A stretch of 64,000 nucleotides of DNA from Cerrena zonata (taxonomy: Eukaryota; Basidiomycota; Agaricomycetes; Polyporales; Cerrenaceae). The stretch is from contig JASBNA010000001.1 in NCBI GenBank assembly GCA_038087015.1, positions 1,674,001 to 1,738,000 of the forward strand, in the 5' to 3' direction. This document shows positions 12,270 to 24,122 of this stretch, piece by piece. The position numbers and the translations under genes are program-made. Position 1 is the stretch's first letter. Every line of letters begins with the position of its first letter. Under the pieces are notes generated by a model, which saw only the letters and a program-made list of their open reading frames with translations, was not told the origin of the DNA and searched no databases.

Positions 12270-15200
12270 CTACTGCATAGTTGATACCTGTCGTTCAGCA
12301 TCGTCATTCCCTTGACCACCGGAGCCACTTGGACTCCCATGCTGTTGGGAATAACCAGGCTCTCGGGATGGTGTCTCCTCTAGCACTGCTTCACCTGTGG
12401 CTTTTGCGTTCGCATCATCGTCTGGTTGAGACGTGCCATCAATGAGTCCTGCATCACCAGTATCAGCAGCGAAAACTGAACCCTCGTCATCCGATAACAC
12501 CAGTTCAGGTGCATTGGGATCTTCGAAAACGATTCCTTTTTCCAACACGAGCCGTGTGACCCATTCGGAAGGCATGTTGTCACAAAGTGCCGGACCAGTT
12601 CGTGTGTTCGATCGAAGAGTCTGCTCTTCTATTCGTTCCTGGATAAATCGTTTTGCCCCGTCAGGATCTTGGCGCAGCACGTTCTCCAAGACACCGATAC
12701 TTGTGGTCGGTACCTGGCGGGTACTTCGCAAGGGGGCCGTCTGTCTCGATCTACCCGGCTGTACGTAGCACAAAATGTTCGCAAGAACCTAAAAACGTAA
12801 CTTTCAATGATAAGGTGCAATCAATCATTGAAACCATAACTTACCTTCGCCCCCAGTTTATAATGATGATCGGGCTCCAGTAAAGGTTTCTTAATCTGCC
12901 GCGGAACGGACCTGTACGATAGCATGATCTCGGGCAACTGAGGCAATTCGCGCGTCAAGTCGGGCTGTAGTAAGCTTGCTTCAGGCCGAAGTATTGGAGA
13001 CTCTCGGTGTTGACGCGTGGAACGGATATGCGCGACAAGAATCTTACTGCTCGTGAATGATGAATGACAATCTGTCAAGTATTTTGAGCCGATGTATCAT
13101 TGTCTACTGTTACGATACGTACCTTGGTAAGGGCAGAATATAGGGTAAGCGGCATGTCTCTTCACATGTTGGAGCAACTCCGCATAAGTCGGAAATTGGT
13201 CTGCACAGCCGCTCCATTGACAATGGTAAGTACGCTGTCAAATAACTATTAGGGAGTTTCATTTATATCAAATTGAACTATTTACCGCTTCTAACGTCTC
13301 TTGTGTATGAAGTACGACGTGTCTGACGAGCTTGACGAGCGATTCGAGCTCTGCATTGCAACCGTACCAGTAACACGGCGAATTCTCGAGACGGCTACCG
13401 ACTTGTCGTGTCCACGTTCGCTTATCCGGTTCTACAGAAGACGTGACGTGAATGCCAGTTATATTATCACGTCATTGAAACCTTACCAGAGCCCACGTTC
13501 GCGTCTAGGATGTAGAGAACGGTGTCAGTCGACCGAACGAACAAGAAATAACGGCAGACACTAACCGTCCAACGTCGTATCAACTTCGGCTTCGCTGAAA
13601 GAGCCAGCACTGGAAGTCTTCCTTTTACGTCGTCTTGGTGGTGGGGGCAGTTCAACATGAGACATGAATATCTTCGGCGAGCGTGACCTCTTAGGAGACA
13701 CCAATGCGTAAGATCGTTCGCGAGTAAGAGATGCAGCTCGGGAGATGTTCGGGACGTTGAGATCATCCTCGGACAAAGCTACACGGTGCGGATTCTTCAC
13801 TTGGGAGACTGCCTGTGGTGTTCCAGGTGGCAAGAGACTTGAGTCAAGTACAAAATGATCATGTTGGGGCCCCAAGTCAAGACCTGTAGGTTTTGATTCA
13901 CTGTTGTCTTCTTCATCATCAGATGGCAAAAATAGTGGCATTCCAGAGGAGTGAGGAGCTTGTTGGGGTGAGGAGGGGGTGTCAAAAGGTATATCTATAT
14001 GAAACTTAGTTAATAAGATACAATTTCACACAATTGAGACACTGACCTTCCTCAAGCATAGTATCTGCCATGAGAGGGGAAACCCAACCAGAACTTGGTG
14101 GACCAGAATGATGAGATTCAGGATGAGGATGAGGATGATCTTCACCATGCATATGGTTATCTTCATCTACATCCATAGGCTGATAATCAGACTCAGGGTT
14201 ATGTGGAGTTTGGTCAAAATGAAGAAGATCAAGTGAGGGATCTGCAGCTCTGGGTAGATCTCTATCCATCTCCATGTTAAGCACACCAGCTGTCTTGATT
14301 TCTCCCAGAAGCTCAGGACTAGCAACAGGCAATTGTATGGTAGCAGGAGGTGGTGTTGTAAGCCCTACATCTTGAGAAAATTGGGGTATCTGATTCTGAG
14401 ATAAAATACAATTAGAATAAATTGGTTGAAAATGAAAGATGGGTTCATACATGAGCTGTTGATGTAGAAGCATGATTTTGAGCTAAAGATTGAGCAGGAG
14501 ATGGTCTGTCAAATATCCTAGGCTTCTTATCAGGAAGATCAGCAGTTGAGACACTATTACCACTATCTGCTCTTTTACGCTTGACCCCTAAGTCATCCTC
14601 AGACTGTGCAATACTCTGAGGAGAAGTTGTAGGCTTTGCTGTTGCCTTATTTCTAAGAGATCTCAAGATATCACGAGCTAGTGTCTTTTTGTCAGCCTTG
14701 GCAGGAGTCAGAGGTGTTGGTCTCTGAGTAGGTTGGGAAGATGATTGCTGGGTAAATAATGGTGTGGTTGAAGCAGGTTGTGGAACATCAGGAGAAGGTT
14801 GCTGTACTGTCACAACCTGTGAGGCTGGAGGTTGGACTTCTTGAAGAGAAATGACTGGGTTTGAGGTTGTGAAGGTCTTGGTAATGAGGAAGTTTGTACT
14901 GATGTAGAGGGTGCTGAGTTTGTTGTAGGCTGGGCTATCTTGGCTGACAAACCCAGATTGTAAAGATACTGCTGGATAATCACTTTAGCCACAATCTGAC
15001 CAGGGGTTGCAAGCTTGTATGGTGGCCTCTGGAGATGCTGAGCAGCTTGTGTAACAAATGATGTTGGATGACTCTGTACAGATCAAGTTTGACTACAATT
15101 AACATTTAACATAATCAGAAAAAGCTTACCTGGAACTTGTTTCTCATCTGAGTGATAACCAAAGTTATTTGGTTTTCAGTATGGGCATCCAGAGGTGCAG

Positions 15201-16497
15201 TCCTAACTGGTGGCTTGAATGTTGAGTGCATCTTAGACATTAGTCTAGCTACTATCTCATCTTGGACTTCTGCCTTTAGCAACTGTGGGAACAGGCTTAG
15301 TGACAGACTCCAGTGCTAAAGAATACTATTACTTCACAGAAATCAACAACCTGTTGAGCAAGCAGGGTAGGATCAGGATTATCTAGAAGACAATATGTGT
15401 AAGCTCATCTAGTAACCGTGACTTAACAGAAAATATTACCCGAAGTCTGCTGGGAAGTACTACTAGACGCAGAGACGCCGTTCTCATGGGCTTCAAAATG
15501 AATAGTCAGCAAACAATGATGGAGAGTATCAGAGGGAGATTACCTGAATTTACAGGCTGTGAGGAGATAGAGGTTTGAGGGCGGGAGTTCCGAGTTACAT
15601 GAGGAACCGCAATTGGCGTCGGGTGATTTGGATAACGCGAAGATGATGTAGGAGCAGAGCTTGGGATGGAAGCATGTCCCTGTGGTTGTGACTGCATCTG
15701 CGGTTGGTACGATGTATGTTGGCCAGGATGTTGAGAGCAACCGTTGCTAGCAGGGACGCCAGAAGTATGCTCTCTATGGTACGACCTCGAAATCGGAATG
15801 GTCGTAGCCTGAGGTTGCATATAACTATTTGCCGCGGTTTGATACGGCGTATTGTGTTGCGTAGCCATCTGTTGGTAAGAAACTTGCACTCCGTTCATGT
15901 AAGAAGAACCTTGAGGCACCGGTCCAGATCCCGAGTTATAGTCTGTACCAAAATTCTGGACGTAACGTCAGTCACATGCGAAAGTCACAAATGAACCAGT
16001 TACCTGTGGTGGAGGGGATGGAACCCCTGCAGGGGGGACAGCCTGAGAAGCATGACTGTTACCTGCAATGGAGTGATAATTTGATGTATGAGAAGGGGCG
16101 GCGGATACCATGGGCGAATGGCTAGAAACCAGATAGGTTAATGTTGGTCGCTCTCAAACATATGTCGAATCATGATCAACATACCTTCGTTGGTTTTTCA
16201 ACTGAGAGAGCATACGCCTGTGAATCAATGATGAAGATGACGATCAAGGTCACTGTGTTAGCTTAAGACATACTCTGCCTGTCTCCCCGCCTCCACACGT
16301 TCTTGCAACTCTCTCTCCTGCAAAGAGTACCATCGATTCAGGGCACTCTGATTCCGTCTCTCCATGTCGTCAACGTAGTTCCGAAACATCTGGATCTGAG
16401 CCTGGTTTCTTGCATGTACATCCGGAGTGACTGTATCCGCTACACGGAATCCTATTTGTCTATTCAAAGGATGGTCGTTCCCTTGACCATTATTCAT
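12270..16497 (-). CDS. Q/S/P-rich protein with two C2H2 zinc fingers, probable nuclear regulator
   Basis: Not a gene I can name. From the ATG at 16497 the first exon codes a charged helical segment (MERRNQSAL ... QERELQERVEAGRQAEY). A long Q/S/T/P-rich region follows (about 16,200-13,500), with a helical block near 15,000-15,300 (EIVARLMSKM, then KVIIQQYLYNLGLSAKIAQ) and a basic patch GVKRKRADSG. Two adjacent fingers of the form C-x4-C-x12-H-x3-H lie at about 13,430-13,310 and 13,230-13,130 (CYWYGC...H...H and CQWSGC...H...H), split by an intron. The C-terminus has EPDHHYKLGAKV and an acidic tail ending at 12,270. The protein is spread over many short-intron exons. I could not settle the joins of exons 1-3, which leave a 1-nt phase conflict. 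A chromatin-remodelling or transcription-factor role is a guess from the fingers and low-complexity arms. The middle of the gene lies in a CpG-free tract. Confidence 0.7.
13791..15416. other. CpG-depleted tract inside a coding region
   Basis: In 1,626 bp I find only two CpG dinucleotides (14,578 and 14,674). The 50 bp just left of it contain five, and CpG resumes at 15,417 with several in the next 60 bp. GpC, TpG and CpA are common within it. Exons and introns are affected alike, CpG across codon boundaries is also avoided, and arginine is written mostly AGA/AGG. The frames stay open. Confidence 0.85.
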
Positions 16498-16742
16498 CTC
16501 CAGCGAAACGAGGAGAGGATGTGAGGACAATAAGCAAGAGGATTTTTGACGAAAACTCGAGCAAGACGTAACCAGAAGAGAGGCGTCGAGCAAGTAATTG
16601 ATCGCAGAATGTTGCCGTATAACGAGACAAACTTGGACCTCTAGTTGCTGACTAATCAGACTTTCCAATCAACGCGACTCAGCGCGTCATAGTCACAGTG
16701 CGACTGTCTGTCATCCTCACCGTGACCACTTCTCTTACTGAA
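16498..16742. promoter_or_regulatory. shared divergent promoter, zinc-finger gene / NDUFAF5-like
   Basis: 245 bp between the two divergent start codons. Position inferred from gene arrangement; no specific motif recognised. Confidence 0.4.
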
Positions 16743-18239
16743 ATGAGCCCAAGTCTTCTCGCTCGTTGCTCTAAGTCATTGTCTCGTAATGCAGTACCAT
16801 GTATCAGAAGGCTAGCTTCGATCTCGTCGTCGCCTTCACCGAACCCTACCTCTGTCGGTCCATTTCAAGTATTCGACCGAGAGGCGAAACGAATTCAGAA
16901 AGACCGGGCTGCATCACGCGATAATGGCGAACGAAGCAGAACGGTTGATTATGTTCGCGAATCTGTTGCTGATTCAATGATGGAACGTCTACTGGTTAGC
17001 TGAACGTTCTCGAGAAGTTTACCATTGTTGCTTGAGTAAGCTTGTGTACTAGGACATTAAACGGAAGTTCAACACCATCCTTGACCTTGGCTCTGGTCCT
17101 GGCCATCTATCAAAAATGCTCGATTCAAGTACAACTACGAAAGTCATCATGCTAGACTCAAGCGGTAATCGTTTGTTTGTGTGTACCGAAGTAATTCCTG
17201 AACTTTGACGTTATAGAAAAGTCTCTGCACAGAGATCCGGATGATGAATTCGAAGGTCAATTTGATGAAAACCTCTCCGAAATTTTCTGACGTTTTCTGA
17301 TATACCTTATTCAGTCGAAGTTGAAAGAATATCCGCAGACGAAGAAAATCTACTCGGAACCATCCCTCGTAACTCCCAAGAAGCAATCGTGTCTTGTCTG
17401 AGTTTGCATTGGGTAAATGACTTGCCGGGTTAGTTCAAACATATCTCCTTTCGAGTCTAATCCTTATATTAAAGCCATTTAGGAGTGCTTGTGCAAGTCA
17501 AAGAAGCACTACAACCCGACGGGGTATTTATGGGAGCTTTGTTCGGAGGGGATACTCTTTTTGAACTAAGGTGATCAAATAGCCTATTGTGGTTCATATT
17601 TATTGATTTAAAATTATAGAACTTCCCTGCAGCTGGCAGAACTTGAGCGTGAAGGAGGTATTTCACCCCATATCTCGCCTATGACCGGTAAGTGGTTTAA
17701 TACCAATATGAAATACGCCAAAAGCTAAACTTGATTTCAGATACACGCGACATGTCGAATCTTCTAGGACGGGCTGGTTTCACCCTCCTTACCGTCGATA
17801 TTGATGAAGTCAAAGTCAATTATCCTTCAATGTGGGAGCTCATGGAAGACCTTCGCGACATGGGTGAGAGTAACGCTATCATTGGACGGTAAGTGTCCCG
17901 ATTCTTGTTGTATAGTGAAAGTTAATACTTGGCATAGTCGTAACTATATTCATCGTGATACTTTGGCAGCCGCCTCGGCTATTTACAAAGGTGATTAGAG
18001 ACGTTTGGTCTGTAGCTATTTTCGATCAGACTGATTTCAATGTGCAGAACTGCACGGAAATGAGGACGGAAGTATACCAGCGACGTTCCAGATTATTCAC
18101 GTGGTATGAGCCACTGCCTCGACGTTAAATTGAGTATACGGGCTAACCTATGTTTCAGATTGGTTGGAAACCCGCACCAACACAGCCCAAAGCCCTAGAG
18201 AGAGGTACTGGTAAAACCAACTTGAAAGAGATTTTATAG
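16743..18239 (+). CDS. NDUFAF5-like methyltransferase-fold complex I assembly factor, mitochondrial
   Basis: SAM-fold protein of the NDUFAF5 (C20orf7) family. In animals this enzyme hydroxylates an arginine of NDUFS7 during early respiratory complex I assembly in the mitochondrial matrix. Ten exons: 16743-16994, 17053-17164, 17217-17255, 17315-17428, 17483-17570, 17620-17687, 17741-17888, 17938-17990, 18048-18103, 18159-18239. They join to 336 aa, the family length. The N-terminus is basic and Ser/Arg-rich without acids, as in a mitochondrial presequence, and is followed by [20 protein letters not shown]-binding motif I is [12 protein letters not shown]. Further family blocks are [33 protein letters not shown] and a C-terminal HVIGWKP. 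The start is the ATG at 16743. Presence of this gene fits a fungus with a conventional complex I. Confidence 0.92.
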
Positions 18240-18271
18240 CATCACCAATCTATCTCATCTTGGTGCACCTA

Positions 18272-19423
18272 CTATGACAACACTTCATTACTATCTACAA
18301 CTGCAGTCATTGATGGAGCGACATCGTGAGTTGTCGTAGGTTCATTTGTACTCTGGGACTCTGCATTCTCCCCATTTCCGTCGCCCTCCACTTCCGCTGT
18401 ATCGACAATAACTTGCTGTTGTTCTTCGGACTTACTCTGAAACTTCCGCTTGGGGATGACCGCATGAAGTGCTTGTTCCCAATCTCGGGTCTCCACCCAC
18501 TTAAGAAGGAATCTCGAATGTTTGATTCACTGTAAGAACGTGCCGCGTTTTGAGTTCGGCAAGATAGGTTCCTATTGGAAGGCGAGCCGATCGTATGCCA
18601 TGCTCTTGCGACTTGTTGAAGCATAAATTCTGTGATGACGGACTACTATTGACATTCAGTTGATTTCTCAAATATAGAAACACTTACCTTGTAGCGGTTG
18701 TGGTCGCATATACCTCCAATGATGTAGCTCTCACCCTCCTTCAGCTCCGTAAGTTCGTCGGACGAATCTGCGGTGAGGTAGATCACGGTCTCCTTCGCTG
18801 TGGTTTGGGTTTCCTTGTTCTCTAGATTTGAGTCTCCAGAAGAGTCTGAAGTATCTTTCCATAATCGTTCGTAGCTTTCGGTCCACCATTCGGTACTATG
18901 CCATCGTTTGTATGCGGCATCGTTCATATTTTCCAGACGAGTTAGAGTCTTGCCGTTTATCGAAGTAAATAGCACTGATGAAAATGGTTGAACTGCTTTT
19001 CGATTCGCGCTATAGGTGTACGCAAGTTGTGAAGTCAGAGATTTTACTTCCTAGATTACTGTACCTTCAATCTGACGCTTATCCCAACCTGAGAGGTACC
19101 ACTTACGTTCTCTGACATCAAGTCATCGAAGCCGAGGTCAACAATCACTCTGGCCTGGAATGGGGGTTTGTGTTCGACTTTCATTTTCTTGGTTAACCGA
19201 GCATATTCAGCATCGTCAATCTCCCCTGAGGCTTTCTGCTGCGCCAACTTCCTCTTCTTCTCTTTCCGTTTCTCTTTCTCGTTCGCCCGACGTTCCTTCT
19301 TCTTCTCGGCTAGCTGTGCAGCTCTCGCTTGTTTCTTTTGAGCATTTTTTGAGAGAGGTTGGGCTGGAGAGTCTCAGGGGTTCCCTCTGCTACAGGAGAG
19401 TGTTCGACTTCGGGTTCAGACAT
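18272..19423 (-). CDS. TRM10: tRNA (guanine-N1-)-methyltransferase TRM10, with two apparent frameshifts
   Basis: SPOUT-fold enzyme that methylates N1 of guanosine 9 in tRNAs. Exons: 19423-19107, 19050-18688, 18629-18272. A Lys/Arg-rich N-terminus (KKKERRANEKEKRKEKKRK) leads to VIVDLGFDDLM, SQLAYTYSANRKA, YLTADSSDEL, YIIGGICDHNRYK and GTYLAELKTRHVLTVNQ, which are the family's cofactor and knot blocks. Two frame breaks are visible. The ATG frame at 19423 must shift by one base somewhere between 19377 and 19345 to enter the conserved frame. Near 18,508 one extra base turns the expected EILLKWVE into a stop (TAA at 18503-18501), with the conserved continuation KWVETRDWEQ in the next frame. No intron of usual size removes the second break. 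Either assembly errors or a damaged gene. The acidic Ser/Thr tail ends at 18272. Confidence 0.85.
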
Positions 19424-19508
19424 GGTATGAAAGTTGGAGGCTAAAGTCGAAAGTCGGGTATTTAGCCGATCAATGATCGAATGACTGCATTGCGGGCGTC
19501 TAGATGGG
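19424..19508. promoter_or_regulatory. very short divergent promoter, TRM10 / thioesterase
   Basis: Only 85 bp separate the two start codons, so the promoters and 5' UTRs of the two genes must overlap. Inferred from gene order. Confidence 0.45.
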
Positions 19509-20677
19509 ATGTCCCCAATGTTGTATCGACCACTTTACTTGACAGCGGCTCTCGTCGTTCTATGTATCTTATTCTCCAGAAAGGAGTCTAGTAGTGCACA
19601 AAACTCTTCGGATCACCACGAAATGGCTACCCTTGCTCCATTAAAGTTCCTTCAAGTAGCTGCTCGCGCTAAACATAGTGCAACAGTGATCTTCGTGCAC
19701 GTCAGTACCGTCAAGCTAATGATTGGTTTCTCGTATAACAACAACTTGGATCCTGGAATTGATGATTATCTTATGTTATAGGGCCTCGGAGATACTGGAC
19801 ATGGATGGAAGCCTGTTGCTGATATGTTCAGCGCTGATCCTGGACTGCAGCATGTCAAATGGGTACTTCCTCATGCGTGAGTAGCAATATTTGTAGTTGG
19901 TCCGTCGTGCACCAATGTACAGGCTGGCGAGGACTAACATAACCTTTTGATAGCCCCACAAGGCGAATTACAGCGAACATGGGCATGGAGATGCCAGGCT
20001 GGTAAGTCTGCCCTCGGTTGGTCAATCAAATTGCTGTAACGTCTCCGTACAGGTTCGATATACAAAGCTTCGACTTCTCTCATGATGATGAGAAAGGAAT
20101 GCTCGAAACAGTTCACCAGCTCAACCAACTCATCACTGCGGAAGTCGACGCTGGAATCCCTGCTGATCGAATTGTTCTTGGAGGGTTCAGCCAGGGTGCT
20201 GCTATGAGTCTTCTCACTGGTCTCAGTACCGAGCGCAAACTTGGTGGCGTTGTGGTCTTGAGTGGATGGTTGCCTCTAAAGAACAAATTCAAGTCGGTTC
20301 GTTACAATTTGGCGTTACATGTTCCATTTTATTTCTGACGTGGTACCCTGCAACAGATGGTTTCAGATCATGTCAAGAAACTCTCAATCTTCTGGGGTCA
20401 TGGAAAGGATGATCCCCTTGTGAGATATATTTGGGGCGAACAATCAGGTAATGTTGGATTCTATTCTTCCATGCTTCATGCCGTTTTGATTCTCACAACA
20501 ATCGTAGTTGCGTTCTTGAAGAACGATCTCGGCATCAAGACGCCAGATTCCTCCGAATCGAAACCTATAGGTGTAGACTTCCGTGGGTACGACGGAGTCC
20601 CTCACTCTGCTGGCGAAGACGAGTTGGAAGACCTTCAAGCTTGGCTCAAGAAGGTAATTCCCAAGGAAGAGGCATGA
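19509..20677 (+). CDS. acyl-protein thioesterase (APT1 / lysophospholipase-like), with N-terminal membrane segment
   Basis: Alpha/beta hydrolase that removes palmitate from cysteines of signalling proteins. Six exons: 19509-19700, 19782-19876, 19954-20001, 20053-20296, 20357-20447, 20508-20677 (279 aa). The catalytic triad is visible: nucleophile serine in GGFSQGAAMS, aspartate in HGKDDPLV, histidine in GVPHSAG. FVHGLGDTGHGW supplies the oxyanion-hole region, and PTRRITANMGMEMPGWFDI is a family block. The first ~38 residues carry a hydrophobic stretch (YLTAALVVLCILF), which the usually cytosolic APT1 lacks. An internal ATG (MATLAPLKFLQV) would give a family-length soluble form of about 240 aa. 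Both starts are in frame, so alternative starts could make two locations. The split from TRM10 is 85 bp. Confidence 0.93.
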
Positions 20678-21089
20678 CTACCAGATGATTACGGCCTACA
20701 CACAGCGGGATGTCGCGCTAGAATATGACTTCAGTTTTCTTTACATGTACTATACCTTGGATACGACAGTTATCGGTCCAAGCAGGGAAAGACTGAAATC
20801 CATAGAGCAACCTGCGCTAAAATACAAAATGACGATTGCAAGGTCCCTGAATACATGATGCGATGTGTGATGTAGGTGAGGATGATGATGAGCAGAACAA
20901 ATATGAATCGTGAAAATCGTTCAAAGCATAAAAACCTCGTTGACCAATCGTGAATGGTCGTCAAAAATGAAGAAAAATGCAATCCAGATGCCAAGTGTAT
21001 GAGTGAAAAATGAAATGAAAATGCGGTAAGGTCCATGAATGAGATGAAACAGACAGATAATGAAGAGGGAAAAAACTGGGACGACACGT
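20678..21089. other. convergent 3' intergenic region
   Basis: Lies between two convergent genes and probably holds both 3' UTRs. No supported coding or RNA feature. Confidence 0.4.
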
Positions 21090-23596
21090 TCACCCACGTA
21101 AACTTCCTACCGCACTCCCACCTCTCTTCGACATCCTAGTATAATTTGACATCGCCGGACTACCTCCAACAGTCGAAGGCGGTAAAGGAACTTTCGCCGC
21201 GTTTCTTACGCTCCCCGTTTTAGACCCAACACTGACATTACTCCTCGCTCCACCGGGCGTTGGTGGAGGAAGAGTGTAGGTAACACCAGGTGGCGTGGGT
21301 GCAGTAGCATACGTGGGTCCAGGTGTTTTCCTATACCTTTGCGGAGGTGTAGTAAGGGAATCCATCGAGTCTGAGTCCGAGAAACTGGAAGAGACCGGAT
21401 CATCTGACGAATCCTGTTGCAATGCAGCCCGACTATATCGGCCAGATTGGAGATGGGCTGAAGTGAGGGTGCTCGAAGAAGGAAGAGGAATGACTACTGG
21501 ATCGACTGATGCGTGATTAGGTCCTGGGGTTTGGAAGTAGCCACCAGGAAGGTTGGATCCTACAGCGGAGGGGGTTCTAGCGCTGAGTGGATGTGCTGAT
21601 GGGACCGTGGAAGGTGGAAGAGGGACTGCAGCTGGTGTCATGGGGTTTGTGTACACTGACTCTGAATAACCTACAGGTGTCGGAGGACCCATTGGCATGA
21701 ATCCTGCTGGAAGGCCATCCGTAGGAAGTTCCATGGGCATGCCAGTCATACCTGTTAGAGGTGCCAATCCCGGAGTAGGGTGTCCTGCTGACGGAGGTGC
21801 TGGATCTGCAATTGGTGGAGGAACAGGAGGGAAGCTTTCTGCGTCAATTGCACTAAGAAGGTCAGGCTGTGAAAGTCGGGATGGAGAAAGTCCAGATTGG
21901 GAGTCTGTTCGTGACTATTTTCCAATGTATCAGTAAAATACTCTCAAGATAAATATGAAACTTACAGGTGGCTCGACGTCGATTGCAATCCCGGCGTCAG
22001 AGGAGAAACTTCCTTTGGGACTCGGTCGACTCCTACTCTGAGATCGTGAAGGAGGTGACATCGGTGGCGCCATCATGTTGAGATTCCCAGCATCGGACAA
22101 GGAGGAATGTGAACGTGGTCGAACATAGATGTTCGGAGAGGATGTGCCAAGACCGGGATGCAAGCCGTGAGGGGTCAGACCATTTTGATAGGGTGACTAG
22201 AAAGGAAGAATTAGAAACAAGCTGTCGTTACATGAGTGGAATAACAATAACTTACTGTGCCGTTCGGTGGGGAGGAAATCGTCGAACTACGTTCCTTTTC
22301 CTCCACAATAGCACTTAGCACATTCGGTCTCTCCACATGTTTCGATTGAATTGTAGGAGCGCCGAGGATTTCAAACTGGGACATCGTAGTCGACTGACTC
22401 TCTTCGGAGTTCCTCCTCCTAGGTGCCGGCCGCTTCATATTCGTTGGTGCCGTCGCTCTCGACTCTATGTCAGATAATGTGACCTTTGCATGCTTCGGAG
22501 TTTGGAACGGCGGAGGTATCATCTTCATCCCATCCAACTCTTCGGCCACCTTCAACGCAGCTGGGGCTGAAGGCGAAGTCCCTGGTGTGCCTGGTGTTAC
22601 AGGTCTTGAAAGCGAAGGGGCAAATTCGTGCGGAGGGGGCAGCCTAACACGACCATCCCCATCCATTTCAGGAACCCAACCATCTGGAGGGTATTCAACT
22701 GCAACGTTCGTAGGAGATCCAATAGCGACATTTTGGACCATAACAGGATATGACTCGATATTCTTCATGTTGAGAGGTCCGGAGGATGCCGGTGAGTTTC
22801 TAATGTGGATATCTTCTGGTTCAGAACCGTCGAATCGAGGTCCAGGTGGTACAATTATCCTCGCTGAGGATGATGAAGACGATGTCGAACTGGAAGGATC
22901 GCGTGGTGGTGAAGGGTCAACGATATAATCAGCCATAGGGACGTCGACAGGCGCAGTTCTAGTTGACCGTGGAGAACTACGAGATCTCGAAAACCCAACA
23001 TTTCGGCCTTCTTCATAACCCATAGCACGACCCTGAGCTATACCCTCTTTGTAACCCTGCTGACGACCTTCTTCTCTAGCTAGGAAAACCATCTTCTCTT
23101 CTCGCAGCTTGCGTGCAGTATCTCTAGCGCGGCTCGCAGCTTCTTCTGCAGCATTCTTTTGTTCTTCCAGAGAGTCCAAAATTTCCTGTGCTTTGAATAT
23201 CTCTTTCTGTGCAGCGTCTAGTTGAATTTTGTACAGTTTCAGTTCTTCTGATAAACGGGACGAATCCTGTTGCGCGGCCAGCCTCGCATCATTAGCCTCC
23301 TTGAATTTGAGAACAGCATCCATAACTCTCTTCTCTGCATCGTCGGCTCTTTGAATTTCGTCCTTGAGTCGTTCTTCCGTAACGTATAGTCTATTCCGGA
23401 GGTCTTTAACTTCGCCCTCTTGACGAACGAGAACTTTTGCCAGCTCCTTGGAATAACTGGTCATAGAAGACCTGTCACGTTCTTTGCCATCACGATGATG
23501 ACGTCGGGAGCGCGTGCTTCGATGACTGTGGTCGTCTCGGTCGAGAGGCTCACTGGGAACGGTTGACGTAGGACTTGGTGAATCGGAGTCATCCAT
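21090..23596 (-). CDS. coiled-coil, Ser/Pro-rich protein of unknown function
   Basis: Three exons, 23596-22256, 22196-21966 and 21914-21090, join in frame to 798 aa. After a short Ser/Arg-rich head, residues ~45-190 form a strongly predicted coiled coil (KELAKVLVRQEGEVKDLRNR ... LDSLEEQKNAAEEAASRARD). The repeated glycine-rich motif EGRQQGYKEGIAQGRAMGYE closes it. The remainder is Ser/Pro/Gly-rich and low in complexity, with many SP/TP sites that could be phosphorylated. No catalytic motif, signal peptide or membrane segment is seen. A structural or scaffolding role is plausible but unproven; I do not recognise an orthologue in yeast. Confidence 0.8.
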
Positions 23597-24122
23597 GATA
23601 CAATGTTTCCAGACGTAATGACGAGTATACTGTAGGGTTGTTCTATGAGAATATGAAGGCACGAGGAAGTAATATAGGGCGTACAGTGGGAAGGGTACGC
23701 TATATATACCGGCGCTGTAAATGAATGGGTTGGAAGAGCTGTCAGGCAAAACGCAGGCTAGATTAGTTGAGAACCGAGGAGAGCAAGGAATTGAACATAC
23801 ATGGTGAATAGTACAGACAAGAAATTGACCTGCCTACTACAGAGTAGCACTAGGGCAGCTGAAGCTGGAAAGCAAATAGCTAAGTAGTCGATTGTCCAAC
23901 ATGACGCCCACAAATGAACTCGGCACGCGCGGTCCGCACCCATCAATACTCAACGCATGTTGCTCAAACAATTGGGGTGAATAAATGGTAGAAATAAGAG
24001 AAAACGTACACCAAGATTGGGTGCAAGCAACGATACCAAGGGCTTGAAGAGCGGGGAAATATTGCAAGAAGTGTATCCGTCGCACTCGTGTCGTACAATA
24101 TCAAGAAGAACCTTCCCCATAA
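23597..24122. other. intergenic between two minus-strand genes
   Basis: Holds the 5' flank of the coiled-coil gene and the 3' flank of the zinc-knuckle gene. Only short open frames without family features. Confidence 0.4.
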
